Shown here piece after piece: positions 1-8,081 of a stretch of DNA of 21,716 nt. This DNA is from Mesostigma viride (lineage: Eukaryota > Streptophyta > Mesostigmatophyceae > Mesostigmatales > Mesostigmataceae): the NCBI GenBank assembly GCA_009746045.1, contig RPFO01000776.1, positions 1 through 21,716 on the forward strand, written 5' to 3'. How positions within the stretch are numbered: the stretch's first letter is position 1; every line of letters starts with the position of its first letter. The position numbers and the translations under genes are program-made. The notes beneath the pieces were generated by a model that was given only the letters and a program-made list of their open reading frames with translations, did not search any database and was not told the origin of the DNA.

Positions 1-316
1 CTGCCACCCCTTGGCGCGGGTCATAGGAGGTGTTGTCAAGGTGTGAGAGTGATGGCAAAAAATTGCACGTACTTACTCTTAAGAAAAGAACGCCCAATTT
101 TTCGCCACCCTGCCACCCCTTGGCGCGGGTCATAGGAGGTGTTTGTCAAGGTGTGACAATGATGGCGAAAAATTGCACGTACTTACTCTTAAGAAAAGAA
201 CGCCCAATTTTTCGCCACCTTCCCCCACTGGCCGGCGCTGAGGTGGCGTGGGTTGTTGGAGGTGGCGAAAAATTGCACGTACTTACTCTTAAGAAAAGAC
301 CGCCCAATTTTTCGCC
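1..316. repeat. Tandem hairpin units in the left TIR (3 copies)
   Basis: Three units carry a quasi-palindrome of about 53 bp at 54-106, 164-216 and 264-316. Each starts GGCGAAAAATTG and ends CAATTTTTCGCC (the first has GGCAAAAAATTG), with CTTAAG at the centre. Units one and two are spaced 110 bp apart and share the spacer CCCCTTGGCGCGGGTCATAG; the third has a different, GC-rich spacer. The arms pair for 12 bp and the interior is asymmetric. Such end hairpins may act in replication initiation or end recognition; that role is inference. Confidence 0.88.
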
Positions 317-364
317 ATGGCCTCGCAGGGTGAGGGAGCCGGCGAGGGCCGCGCGGCGGGTGTG
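1..364. repeat. Left terminal inverted repeat of the PLV-like element (truncated by window start)
   Basis: This segment is repeated in inverted orientation at 20014-20552. The clearest match is the inner edge: bases around 300-364 (hairpin end, then a GC-rich stretch containing GTGAGGGAGCCGGCGAGG) are the reverse complement of about 20014-20080, with one-base differences. Identity stops near 364 on the left and 20014 on the right, which defines the inner TIR boundary. The window begins inside the repeat, so its outer end is not visible. Confidence 0.9.
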
Positions 365-678
365 CAGAGTGTCATTTTATTACTCTGTGTAACCTCTGGA
401 AACTCAGACGACCTATGCAAGAATCCCATACGACCTGCGTCGATGCATGAGAGGTTTACTCTATTTTTTAAACCCGCAGTTAGAACTGCAATTCGAGACG
501 AAATGAAAAATGTTTCCAGCATATATTGACGCGTTTTATACTGCATAAACGAATTCATTAAAATTTATATCACGTTTACATTCGTTATCAGCTCAACAAG
601 AGCGAAATGGCAAGCTCGTTGCCGTCATCAACAAGACGACAATCTACTCCTTGTAATTGGAGTGTCCAGTCGGGCTCT
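365..678. other. Gene-free stretch between left TIR and first gene
   Basis: I see no convincing gene here. Short ORFs run across the TIR boundary and are not protein-like. The part from about 520 to 590 is AT-rich (ACTGCATAAACGAATTCATT and neighbouring bases) and lies downstream of the minus-strand gene ending at 679, so it may hold that gene's 3' end signals. No clear hairpin terminator or tRNA is visible. Confidence 0.5.
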
Positions 679-1218
679 TCAAACGTACGAGGCGGACTTC
701 TTCTTGTCGCCATGGCCGTGGGAGCTTGACGCTTCCTCGCGGCTCCTCTTCCTGTCATTGGAAGTGGCGGTCTTTGCGTCCTCGAAACCCTTCTTTGCCT
801 CCTCCCATGCCTTGTAGAGGGCAACGGGGGAAATGCCTGGCTGGCGCTTGGACTTGGAGAAGCCATTGACGAAATTGTCGACCATCTTAACGCATCCGTC
901 GGCTTGGTCGAGGCGAATCCACTCGCAACGGTCCTCGACCTTCTTCGGCCTTGCCGCGTTCCTCTCGTAGACCCACTCGACGCAAACTTTGGGCGTCTTG
1001 CGGTCGACATCGTCATATCCGGCGTCGTGAATCTTGAAGACCTCGCAGGTAGGTCCGGTGCCTCCAACAGCACCTTCGTTTCCGGAAAGAAGGGAGACCT
1101 TGTGCGTCAGGTGTGCGAGCTGGTCAGATATCTTTGTCTGGCCGTCCTCGACACCATCGAGGATTTTTCCAAGCATTGCCAACGCCTTCTCGCAAGGCCC
1201 TGCGTTTTGGGAAGCCAT
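679..1218 (-). CDS. Hypothetical 179-aa protein with basic/acidic C-terminal tail
   Basis: The family is not recognised. The ATG at 1218 is preferred; an in-frame GTG at 1353 would add 45 residues of low-complexity, poorly protein-like sequence. The protein begins MASQNAGPCEKALAMLGKIL and has a helical N-terminal segment (to about residue 45). A middle part holds several Cys and Trp residues (CVEWVYERN, CEWIRLD). The charged tail contains RKRSREE, a His-rich patch and DKKKSASYV, resembling a nuclear-localisation or nucleic-acid-binding tail. It is the last minus-strand gene before the left TIR, so it belongs to the element and not to the host. A DNA- or host-factor-binding role is possible but unsupported by any motif I can name. 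Confidence 0.6.
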   Translation of the reverse strand: MASQNAGPCEKALAMLGKILDGVEDGQTKISDQLAHLTHKVSLLSGNEGAVGGTGPTCEVFKIHDAGYDDVDRKTPKVCVEWVYERNAARPKKVEDRCEWIRLDQADGCVKMVDNFVNGFSKSKRQPGISPVALYKAWEEAKKGFEDAKTATSNDRKRSREEASSSHGHGDKKKSASYV

Positions 1219-1368
1219 GGCTACCGGCAGAGAGCTTGGCAACGTGAGATGCGTGACTTGCACGTGATTTTGCCTATTTGTGCACAATGTGCCAAGGTCC
1301 GTTACGTCTGCTGGCACGGCCTGGACAGGACGCGAAGGTGGCTGGACTTGCACAAGTGTCGAACTTGG

Positions 1369-1572
1369 CTAAATTTCGGAGCGATGCAAGTCTAAGGTGG
1401 CCTCTACCACGTGTCGAGTTCTGGGACGTGAATTTAGGTAAAAAGACTCGTAAGCGTGCGAGTAATCAACTGGGTCACTTGTCAAGCGCCTGAACGAAGA
1501 TTCTAGAGTGTCCACGAGAGTGAATTTTCCGAAGCAACCACCCATATATGATGCGCAGAAATTACTTGCCAT
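1369..1572 (-). CDS. Hypothetical 67-aa protein next to the transposon insertion
   Basis: This short ORF starts at an ATG at 1572, just 15 bp from the TTAA flank of the piggyBac-like insertion. It reads MASNFCASYMGGCFGKFTLV, then a charged middle and the end TLDLHRSEI. No family is recognised. Before the insertion its start would have lain immediately beside the end of the gene now at 3605-4170, as expected for the tightly packed minus-strand arm. The insertion may have separated it from its promoter. About 150 bp separates its stop from the next ATG at 1218, and I see no gene in that gap. Confidence 0.4.
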   Translation of the reverse strand: MASNFCASYMGGCFGKFTLVDTLESSFRRLTSDPVDYSHAYESFYLNSRPRTRHVVEATLDLHRSEI

Positions 1573-1590
1573 GACATTTGCATTTATTAA

Positions 1591-1663
1591 CCCTTAAATG
1601 GTACTGGTACCTATTTCTAGTTACCAGTTTTACTGGTAACTAGAAATAGGTACCAGTTTTAGA
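1591..1663. repeat. Left TIR and subterminal palindrome of the piggyBac-like element
   Basis: After the terminal CCCTTAAATGGT comes a near-perfect palindrome. GGTACCTATTTCTAGTTACC on one side and GGTAACTAGAAATAGGTACC on the other are separated by a short AGTTTTACT-type centre (about 1607-1656). Related motifs with AACTGGT...ACCAGTT ends occur at about 3293-3322 and 3637-3667, so this is a subterminal repeat family of the transposon, probably transposase-binding sites. Confidence 0.78.
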
Positions 1664-2872
1664 ACCGAGCTGGCGCGAATGCCAGAAGTAGTATCCATGA
1701 TATTATTAGATCTGCTGCTAGATCTAGATGTGTACTACAGCTTGCAACCGGACATCACTATATTTGGACAAGTGTACAGGGAGGTATGAAGTACCAAAGT
1801 ACAGGGGGTACCCAGTAAAATGGGACGAAACGTGGATGTAAAATATTGACGTGTATGCAAATTCGAGGCTATGGCGGTGCAGAAAATTGATTGGTGTAGG
1901 AGCATCGATGCATGGATCCGTTCCAAATTTTGTAGGCATAATTTATACGTTATAAAAATGCTGTAGCCGCAGTCACGCAACATCTAATGATGCGCGCAGT
2001 TTTCTCGGGCTGGATTTTATTGCGGCAGGGCGCGTTTTTTGCCTGGGCGGTGATGATGGAGCTAGATCTTGTTATTTGACGTCGTATCATGGGGTGTTTC
2101 GCCACGAATAGTTTTTATATATTGTGTTTCGCATATTCCATTAGCGCTCATGGGCCGGGAAAGTCGCGAGGCACCTTCTTGCCTCCGGCGTGCTAACTCC
2201 CGCAAGACCCATAATTTGCGGTTTCGACCTGGCGCAGTTTAGTATCCCAGCGTCGGCCATCGACAAGGTAAAGCTGTTCTATCGTTCGGTAAGTAATCTT
2301 GGACCTGTAATCAAAAATTTGATAGGCTTAAAGTCACTATTTTACTACTCTATGGATTGGTCAATGGTGGTTGTTGCACACAACCACTGCGATCAGTTTT
2401 TCATCCGTTTTCTTCATGATTAGCCGTGTTTACACCAAATATACGAAAATAACGATTGATATAACATTTAGAAAAGTGGTTTATGGTATCACGATGGTTT
2501 TTACTGCCTAAGAACTTCAAGACAGTTGGTATTCTGACCTGTTTTAGGTCGGCCTTTTTGCTTTGCTAGTATGGGAAGCCTGCGCCATTGTGCAGTCACT
2601 CCATGTAACAAGCATGGAAGCCCCAGTGCCTTGCTGGCATAAAATACAATGTCAGTGCATTGTCTCTATATTCTTTCACTTCGGCCATGCACGTGGAGGT
2701 CGTTTCTAATGTTTTGGATGCATGTGTAACACAGCCCCTTGCACCCCCTTGCTACATGTGCACTTGGGCCTTGGCATAGTGTCATACTTACTATTAGCCC
2801 TTGCTAGCTACCATATGGTTTTATTTCTTCACACCAACATGAAATATAGTTGAAGCCGCACGTTAGTGATGA

Positions 2873-2906
2873 TTTGAGCTTTACATGGCAACATGTAAAG
2901 CTCAAA
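2873..2906. repeat. Perfect 15-bp hairpin inside the transposon
   Basis: TTTGAGCTTTACATG is followed by a GCAA loop and then CATGTAAAGCTCAAA. The stem extends outward with mismatches (AGTGATGA against TCACCACT). It lies in the gene-free interior of the transposon. It could be a nested palindrome or an intra-element structural motif; nothing nearby suggests a transcription terminator for a known gene. Confidence 0.7.
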
Positions 2907-3604
2907 GATCACCACTACCGTGACAATGCCTCTTGTTGCTGTGTTGTTGCTTCGTACGATTAGCAGCTAATATAATCAAGCCCAGCATAGAATGAGCTTC
3001 AACTAGCATTGTCACCATGCTAGGCCTTTTGGAACACGCTTATTAGAGCATCGCCATGTGAGAAAAATGAGCATGTGGTAGTTAGTGTGTTGGCTATAGT
3101 CTTCGCCCTTGTACCATGCCATGATACGTAGGAGTGCAGCTGTGCATTGGCGTTGTGATCTATGTTTGGATGCTATAGTGCATGTTCTGTAGGCTGGGAT
3201 TGATGAAACTATGCATGCCTTGCCATCTATGATGTTTTTTGACGATGTGGACTAGGAAACTTGCCTTGTAATGATAGCAATTGTACCAAGGAAACTGGTC
3301 CCTATTTTTAGTCACCAGTTATTTTTAGATCTGCCTGATGGGTCCCTGGGACAACCTCCGGTGTCAGTGTTCAGTAGCCATGCCCAGCTACCTGTGCAAC
3401 TGCCTTTACGAGGCCAGGGTCAACTTCACCGTCTAAACGTCCAATAATGCATGATAAGTGTGTCATGTCTCGCACCCAGCGCCCCCCCCTGGGGGGGTCC
3501 TTAATATGTACCCATAGGACAGTGCAACATGACCAATGGCATGACCCCCAAGTAACTATATATATGTGTGTGCTTTGGTCCCAATATGGATAGTAAAATT
3601 GTTA

Positions 3605-4170
3605 TTAGGTTGGTTTGTGGACCTTATAATGCAAAGTGCAACTGGTAACTACTTTTAGGAACCAGTTGGACACCATCCAAGGGTTAAAACCTCGCACCCT
3701 CTCAAATTGTAACACGCAGACGAAAGAATCGTATGCAGCAACGTTTTGATATTCCGTGTCTCCTACGTCCCTATCTATGTGGGCCAACCTTATCTCCAGA
3801 ATGCCCCCGTTCCTAAAGAGATGTGGATTCCTCAAATTGAAATATGCGTGATCATTGATCAAAGAATAGTCGAAAGTGGTCGTTGTTGCTGTTGCTTTTT
3901 TGCATATTTCTGATCCCAACACAACCCCCTGGTCCAAATTGTGCTCACCACCCAAGAAACTGGGGGATACCAAGCCAATGAGCACGTGAGGGGGGTGCTT
4001 TCGATTCCTGCAATGGACGCAAAGTGAAGCCCGCCTCTCCAATCCCCGTCAATGATGGGAGCACTTGGATCTGGCTTAATTTTAAAACGAAATGCCGCAT
4101 TGTCAACGTCACTGTCACTCGATGAAGCCTCGCTGTCAAGTACTATCTGGTAATAATTTGGATAGTCCAT
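3605..4170 (-). CDS. Unknown, possibly structural protein, frame-broken, 3' end overrun by transposon
   Basis: The ATG at 4170 starts MDYPNYYQIVLDSEASSSDS and reads through NAAFRFKIKPDPSAP and GDWRGGLHFASIAGIEST. The frame then shifts at the G6 run at 3990-3995 (C6 on the coding strand). Downstream the frame one base over carries SEICKKATATTTTFDYSLIN and ends of beta-strand character (GGILEIRLAHIDRD, FVCVLQFERV). One missing base restores a 188-residue product. Short alternating strands and the position in the capsid-gene arm suggest a virion protein, but no family is recognised. The last 25 or so codons lie in the piggyBac-like element, so the original stop is lost and lay just past the TTAA. 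Confidence 0.6.
3637..3683. repeat. Right TIR of the piggyBac-like element
   Basis: Read on the minus strand the end is CCCTTGGATGGTGTCCAACT, followed by GGTTCCTAAAAGTAGTTACC. It aligns to the left end with a 4-bp length difference and a few substitutions. It is followed outward by TTAA. The minus-strand gene from 4170 now reads into this repeat and stops within the transposon. Confidence 0.78.
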
Positions 4171-4187
4171 TGCTTACATGATATGGA

Positions 4188-4196
4188 TAGATATTT
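4188..4196 (-). promoter_or_regulatory. AT-rich AAATATCTA motif upstream of the 4170 gene
   Basis: On the minus strand AAATATCTATCC lies about 18-26 bp before the ATG at 4170. Similar strings precede the capsid gene (AAAAATATCT, 7-17 bp before its ATG) and the zinc-finger gene (AAAAATCTAT, 15-24 bp before its ATG). A shared late-promoter element is an inference from these few examples. Confidence 0.35.
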
Positions 4197-4208
4197 AGTT
4201 ATAGAGGC

Positions 4209-6187
4209 CTATGCTGGAGGAGTTAACGGTGCCCCCCACTTGGCTGCGAGGTAGCCGCGTATCACCTCAAGCTCCGCTGACGTTTTGGCGGTGTTGTAGA
4301 TAAGGATCTCGCCAATCCACCCATCAAAAGCACGACTCGCGTTGGCCGAGTCTCCTCCAATAGAGATTCCCTGAACCAGTTGTAGGGTCCGATCCCACTC
4401 TGTCATAGCCGGGTCGTCCGTCGAAGCGGGTGAGAAAGGCGTTTGTACTGCTGTTGCATGAAAGCGCCAGAACGTGTGCCTTGTTGTCAAAGAACTGAGC
4501 CCTGGTGCTCACGGTTTCGTATACAGAACCGGGAGCGAATAGGATAACGATCTGTGCCTGTGACTGATAAGACATGAGATAACAATTGCCGTTCGACGAT
4601 CCAAGCATATAACCTCTAATACCCGTAAAACTCCCTATTTCTGGATACGTTGCAGTCGTTAGCTGTTTGGCGACTAGAAAAACACTCGCACTTACCCCGA
4701 CCGCGTTCCAGAAATTGTTCACGGACTCCAACAAGCCAGACCGCGAGTTAATAAAACGGAGGGACCGTTTCGAGTTCAGCTCCGCCGTATCCAGTGTCGG
4801 GCACTTGGCGGAAGTTGCCTGCGTCACGTGGTACCCGTTCGGCCCCTTGTCGTTCACGCGCATCACGTTCCCACCTGTCGTGTTTTGCTGGGTTGTGCCC
4901 GACGTGTCGCTGAACACCGTGGCGCTGTCGGACGGATCGTACCACGCGAACAGATTGGGGTCTGTTGCGGGGTTGTAAACTGGCGTATACGTAAAAGTAA
5001 GCGGTTAGACGCCGAGTTCCCATGGCCCGACACGGAGTCTGTCGCCGCGTTGGCACCCACGCTGACGGTCGTCAATGTGTTCGAGGTTCCTGACACGTCG
5101 AACGTGTAAAACGCCGCGTTTACCTGCACCAAGTTGGACGCCGTCCCGTTGGTAACGACGATGTCCCCGAGCGCAAAACCAGTGACTGACCGGCTGAAGG
5201 TAGCCGTCACGCCGACTGGGCTCGCGGACGGTGTTGCCCCGGCCGAAGTCGCGAGGGTGACGGTAGGCGGCGGGGAGTAGGTGAACGCGACCGTGTTGGA
5301 CTCGGCGTTTGTGACCCCGAATTCGCCTACCGTCGTGCCATCGACCACCCTCACGGTCGTCTGGGAGTATGGAGTGGTCGGTGTCACTGCGAACTGGTAT
5401 GATGCCCCGGTACCGGTTACCGACGACGCTGTTCCGTTGTTCACGTAGATGTCCCAGCTACCAAACCCGTCACGGGCTTGTCAAATGTGACATCCATTGT
5501 GACGGGGCTTGTGGTTGGATACGTCCCTGCAGCTGTAGATAGAGCGACCGTGATAGGTGGAGGGCTCAGTGTGAATGTTAGAGTATTGGATGCGTCGTTT
5601 CCACCGTCCACCACATCCACTCCCACGCTAACAGTGGTGGGGGTGTATGCCGTGACGGGAGTGACCGAGAATGTATAAGATGAACCACTGCCTGTCAACG
5701 AGGAAGCGGTCCCATTGGTAACTACTATGTCGTCTATGGAAAAACCAGCTATGGACTTACTGAAAGTGGCAGCCACTGCGATAGGGCTCGCAGTAGGATT
5801 AGCGCCTGCCGTTGTAGCAAGTGTGACGGTGGTGGAAGGAGGGGTGTAGGTAAATGATAACAGGTTGGATTCGTCGTTATATGCCCCAGAAACCCCTGTT
5901 ACCTTATTTTCTTTCACGGAAACCGTGGTTGGGATCGAACCTGTGATATTTGTTATATCAAAAAAATACGTCGCCGGTGCACCTAAAAAGAGGTCGACTG
6001 CCGTTCCGTTTGTCACGTCAATGTCTGATAGATCAAAACCAGTGACGTCTTCATTAAATGTCGCCATCACGAAAACGGGGACATTCGATGGTGTAAGGTC
6101 CACTGTTGATAACCCAACCGTGACCGAGGTACTAGGAACGCGTCGTTTATATAAAAGAGCGGGGCATATACCACTATCCAGCAACAT
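4209..6187 (-). CDS. Ig-like repeat plus LamG-like domain protein, adhesin/fibre candidate, broken by three frameshifts
   Basis: Four frame segments make one gene: 6187-5441, 5444 to about 5005, 4980 to about 4365, and the rest to 4209. The first two hold four repeats of about 90 residues, each with a pattern like VTLATTAGANPTASPIAVAA, then TFSKSIAGFSIDDIVVTNGT and a T/V-rich strand. This resembles bacterial Ig-like domains of the Big_12 kind. The last two form a concanavalin-like/LamG fold: FAWYDPSDSATVFSDTSG at its start and FDGWIGEILIYNTAKTSAEL near its end. The breaks fit one base lost at 5463-5468, one at 5003-5004 and two at 4363-4366 (a GAGA repeat). The restored length is about 660 codons. 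Such repeat-plus-lectin proteins usually bind surface glycans. No signal peptide is obvious. A virion fibre is my preferred reading. Confidence 0.78.
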
Positions 6188-6206
6188 TTGTATAGACTAA
6201 TCGTCG

Positions 6207-6377
6207 TTATTTTTTTTGGTTTGGTAGCGGATACTTGAAGGTGGGGAGAAGGGGCAATGCTCGTCTAGCTGGCATTGTCATGGACAGACCAGAATCTGCC
6301 ATTTCAGGAATGTCAAAAATCAACTTCAACCTGTTAAACGGATTAGCTGTGATGCTAGGGTCTCGAAAGTAGTCCAT
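6207..6377 (-). CDS. Small 56-aa protein between capsid and fibre genes
   Basis: The ATG at 6377 reads MDYFRDPSITANPFNRLKLI, then FDIPEMADSGLSMTMPARRA, and ends LPLLPTFKYPLPNQKK with TAA at 6207. It fills the gap between the capsid stop (6406) and the fibre-gene start (6187), with 28 and 19 bp on either side, matching the tight spacing of the arm. Upstream is an AT-rich AAAAAATATATAC run suited to a promoter. The composition is protein-like and uninterrupted. No family is recognised; a small capsid-associated or assembly protein is plausible from position only. Confidence 0.55.
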   Translation of the reverse strand: MDYFRDPSITANPFNRLKLIFDIPEMADSGLSMTMPARRALPLLPTFKYPLPNQKK

Positions 6378-6405
6378 CGTTTGTCATTACACACGTATAT
6401 ATTTT

Positions 6406-7709
6406 TTAGAGGTACACGGCTGCCTGCCTGCCTGCAGCGATGTCCATCTTTGATTCGCATTCCGTGAAGATGTAGGAAATGCAGTCCGTCGCTCCCTTCT
6501 CGACTCGCAGCGTGACCACCGATGCCGTGCCACGAAGGTCAAGGCCGCTCATGTACTCTGGACCGGCACACGGCATATTAAGGTGACACGCCATCGTGAA
6601 GTTGTTGTTTAGCCACGTGGTAGGAGTCATGCCCTCCCGGACACAGGACAAGACATTCCCCTGGTCACCGAACGCGGACAACAGATTGATCCACGCCTCG
6701 GTTGCGTTCGTACGGTATCCAGGCGCTAGGTTGGATCCGTTGATGTCGTATTGGTAGGAAGTCATACCATCCGCGATGTGATTGAACATCGTATTGCCAG
6801 ATGCGTTGGTCACGTCCGCGCCGGCAGCAACCTGAATCGCCAGGAGTTTGCTGGCGGACGCGGAAGACAGCGACGCCTTGATGGCATAGGGAGTGCGAGT
6901 CCCGAGCGACTGTTTGGTGGACTGCCACGTCCGCCACTTGAAGGAGAGAGTTCCACCCTCGGCAAGCCTGGACGAGAAAATCTGGCCCACGATATCTTCT
7001 TGGAACCTGTACGTGTCGATGCTAAAGTGGATGTTGCTCAGTTCGAAACCAACCCCTGTCCTGCGTCAACGGCCACGATGCCACCAGCAGCTGCTTGCGC
7101 CACGCTAGGAAGCATCACCCCTCCGTCCATGAGTGTGATTCGGATCTCGATGGGGGGGAAGAGACTCAGATCCACGATCCGAGGCTCGCCACTCAGGAAT
7201 CCCAAAAAGTGGTCAATGACGCCGTCCACTGCGGTGTTTGCCTTCACGTTGTTTGTGAGAGCGCCAGCCGCATCAGCAATGACGATGTTGTTATTCTTCG
7301 ACCAACCAGCGGGAGCCTGCGCGAGATTGTACTCGACACCGCCGTGCACCGAGAGCAGCGTATGGAACAGCTGGGAGTAGTCGTTGATGCTGTCGACGGT
7401 CTGACCTCCTGCCAGTACCTCGAGGCGCCTGATGATGGAGGACGTGTACGCGGGGAACTTTGCGAACCCCGCCGTGGTCGTGGGGGTCCCCGTGAAAAAC
7501 ATTGCGAAGGAGTGCAAGTCCACGAACCCGGACGTGGGGAGGCGGACCGCGACCACAGACCCTTGTTTGATGCCGTCGCTTGCTGAGAGGGTGCTGAGAT
7601 GGACTCGTTGAGTCGTGTGCTGACCCAGCGCCTTCACGAGGTATTGCATGGACTTGGGGATAGCGCGCGAGTACCAGGAATTGTCCGAAGCCATAGATTG
7701 TGTATACAT
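6406..7709 (-). CDS. MCP: Putative major capsid protein (double jelly-roll type), one frameshift
   Basis: The first segment starts at the ATG at 7709 (MYTQSMASDNSWYSRAIPKS) and includes GSVVAVRLPTSGFVDLHSFA, RRLEVLAGGQTVDSINDYSQ and LSLFPPIEIRITLMDGGVML. The second, in the adjacent frame, continues FELSNIHFSIDTYRFQED and ends MDIAAGRQAAVYL. The join is at CCCC at 7053-7056; one extra base there gives an open frame of 434 residues. The N-terminal pattern of strands, a conserved-looking DYSQ segment and the central IEIRITL strand resemble PLV/virophage capsid proteins. The position beside the penton candidate supports this. An internal Met at residue 6 could also start it. The identification is by pattern, not by alignment. 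Confidence 0.75.
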
Positions 7710-7715
7710 TCGAAT

Positions 7716-7726
7716 GAGATATTTTT
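7716..7726 (-). promoter_or_regulatory. AT-rich AAAAATATCTC motif before the capsid gene
   Basis: On the minus strand this motif lies 7-17 bp upstream of the capsid ATG and overlaps the stop codon of the preceding small gene. It resembles the strings ahead of the genes starting at 4170 and 9676. It is a candidate late-promoter core; evidence is limited to this similarity. Confidence 0.35.
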
Positions 7727-8081
7727 ACTGAAGAAGCTGGCCGAGTATGGGATTTTTTACCTTCGCTCCATCAACCCGTCTTTCGAGGTTGGACAAGGCG
7801 CTCAGACCAGTGTTTGCGACCGAGTACGCTTTCCCGAGCAGCGTACTCTTCGCGATCATGTTGGATGGGATGTGTCCGAGCGCGGAATCGACAATGCCCG
7901 CCGCCTGTTTGGCAGCCCGCGCCCCGTCGCCAATTTTTGAGATGACTTCGCCAGCGACGTGCCCGGCTTTCTTGACAGCTGACACGATGGCCGCCCCGTC
8001 GCCGACCCTCTTGATAGCGTTGCCGGCAAACTCTCCCACGCGTCTAGCCACGTTTCCGATTGCTCCAAAATTAACTTTCAT
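7725..8081 (-). CDS. Small Ala/Gly-rich amphipathic protein (118 aa) in the capsid cluster
   Basis: The chosen start is the ATG at 8081 (MKVNFGAIGNVARRVGEFAG), which overlaps the end of the penton candidate by 11 bp; a start at 8144 would add residues translated inside that gene. The protein is built of Ala/Gly/Val/Lys-rich helices (VSAVKKAGHVAGEVISKIGD, ARAAKQAAGIVDSALGHI) and ends KVKNPILGQLLQ. This composition suits a capsid-internal, membrane-active or cement protein, as small basic amphipathic proteins of related viruses do. No specific family is assigned. It ends 15 bp before the capsid gene, so the two are probably expressed together. Confidence 0.6.
   Translation of the reverse strand: MKVNFGAIGNVARRVGEFAGNAIKRVGDGAAIVSAVKKAGHVAGEVISKIGDGARAAKQAAGIVDSALGHIPSNMIAKSTLLGKAYSVANTGLSALSNLERRVDGAKVKNPILGQLLQ

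Larger units (their letters stand above)
1591..3683. mobile_element. piggyBac-like non-autonomous transposon (2093 bp) with TTAA target duplication
   Basis: The segment is bounded by TTAA at 1587-1590 and TTAA at 3684-3687. The ends are inverted: CCCTTAAATGGT on the left and, on the complementary strand, CCCTTGGATGGT on the right. The inverted similarity continues inward to GTAGTTACCAGTT. A TTAA target duplication with TIRs starting CCC is the known signature of the piggyBac superfamily. Inside there is no ORF resembling a transposase (longest about 80 codons, not protein-like), so it would need a transposase supplied in trans. Base composition is more AT-rich than the flanking viral genes. 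It sits between two packed minus-strand genes, which shows insertion after the viral element had formed. Confidence 0.82.

Noticed and set aside
30-392. Plus-strand ORF of 120 codons across the left TIR
   Set aside because: It is a translation of the tandem hairpin units; the peptide repeats with the DNA period and has no protein character.
289-558. Minus-strand ORF of 89 codons at the TIR inner edge
   Set aside because: It crosses the TIR boundary, has no upstream signal and its end is repeat-coded.
904-1395. Plus-strand ORF opposite the 179-aa gene
   Set aside because: Antisense shadow; the minus-strand frame has better composition and fits the arm's polarity.
2190-2423. ORF of 77 codons in the transposon
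   Set aside because: Too short, no transposase motif (no DDE pattern), composition like non-coding DNA.
3478-3497. C7/G7 palindrome as a terminator
   Set aside because: It lies in the gene-free transposon interior with no transcript known to end there.
6751-7380. 209-codon plus-strand ORF opposite the capsid gene
   Set aside because: Antisense shadow rich in Pro/Arg/Ser; it covers the capsid frame break only by chance.
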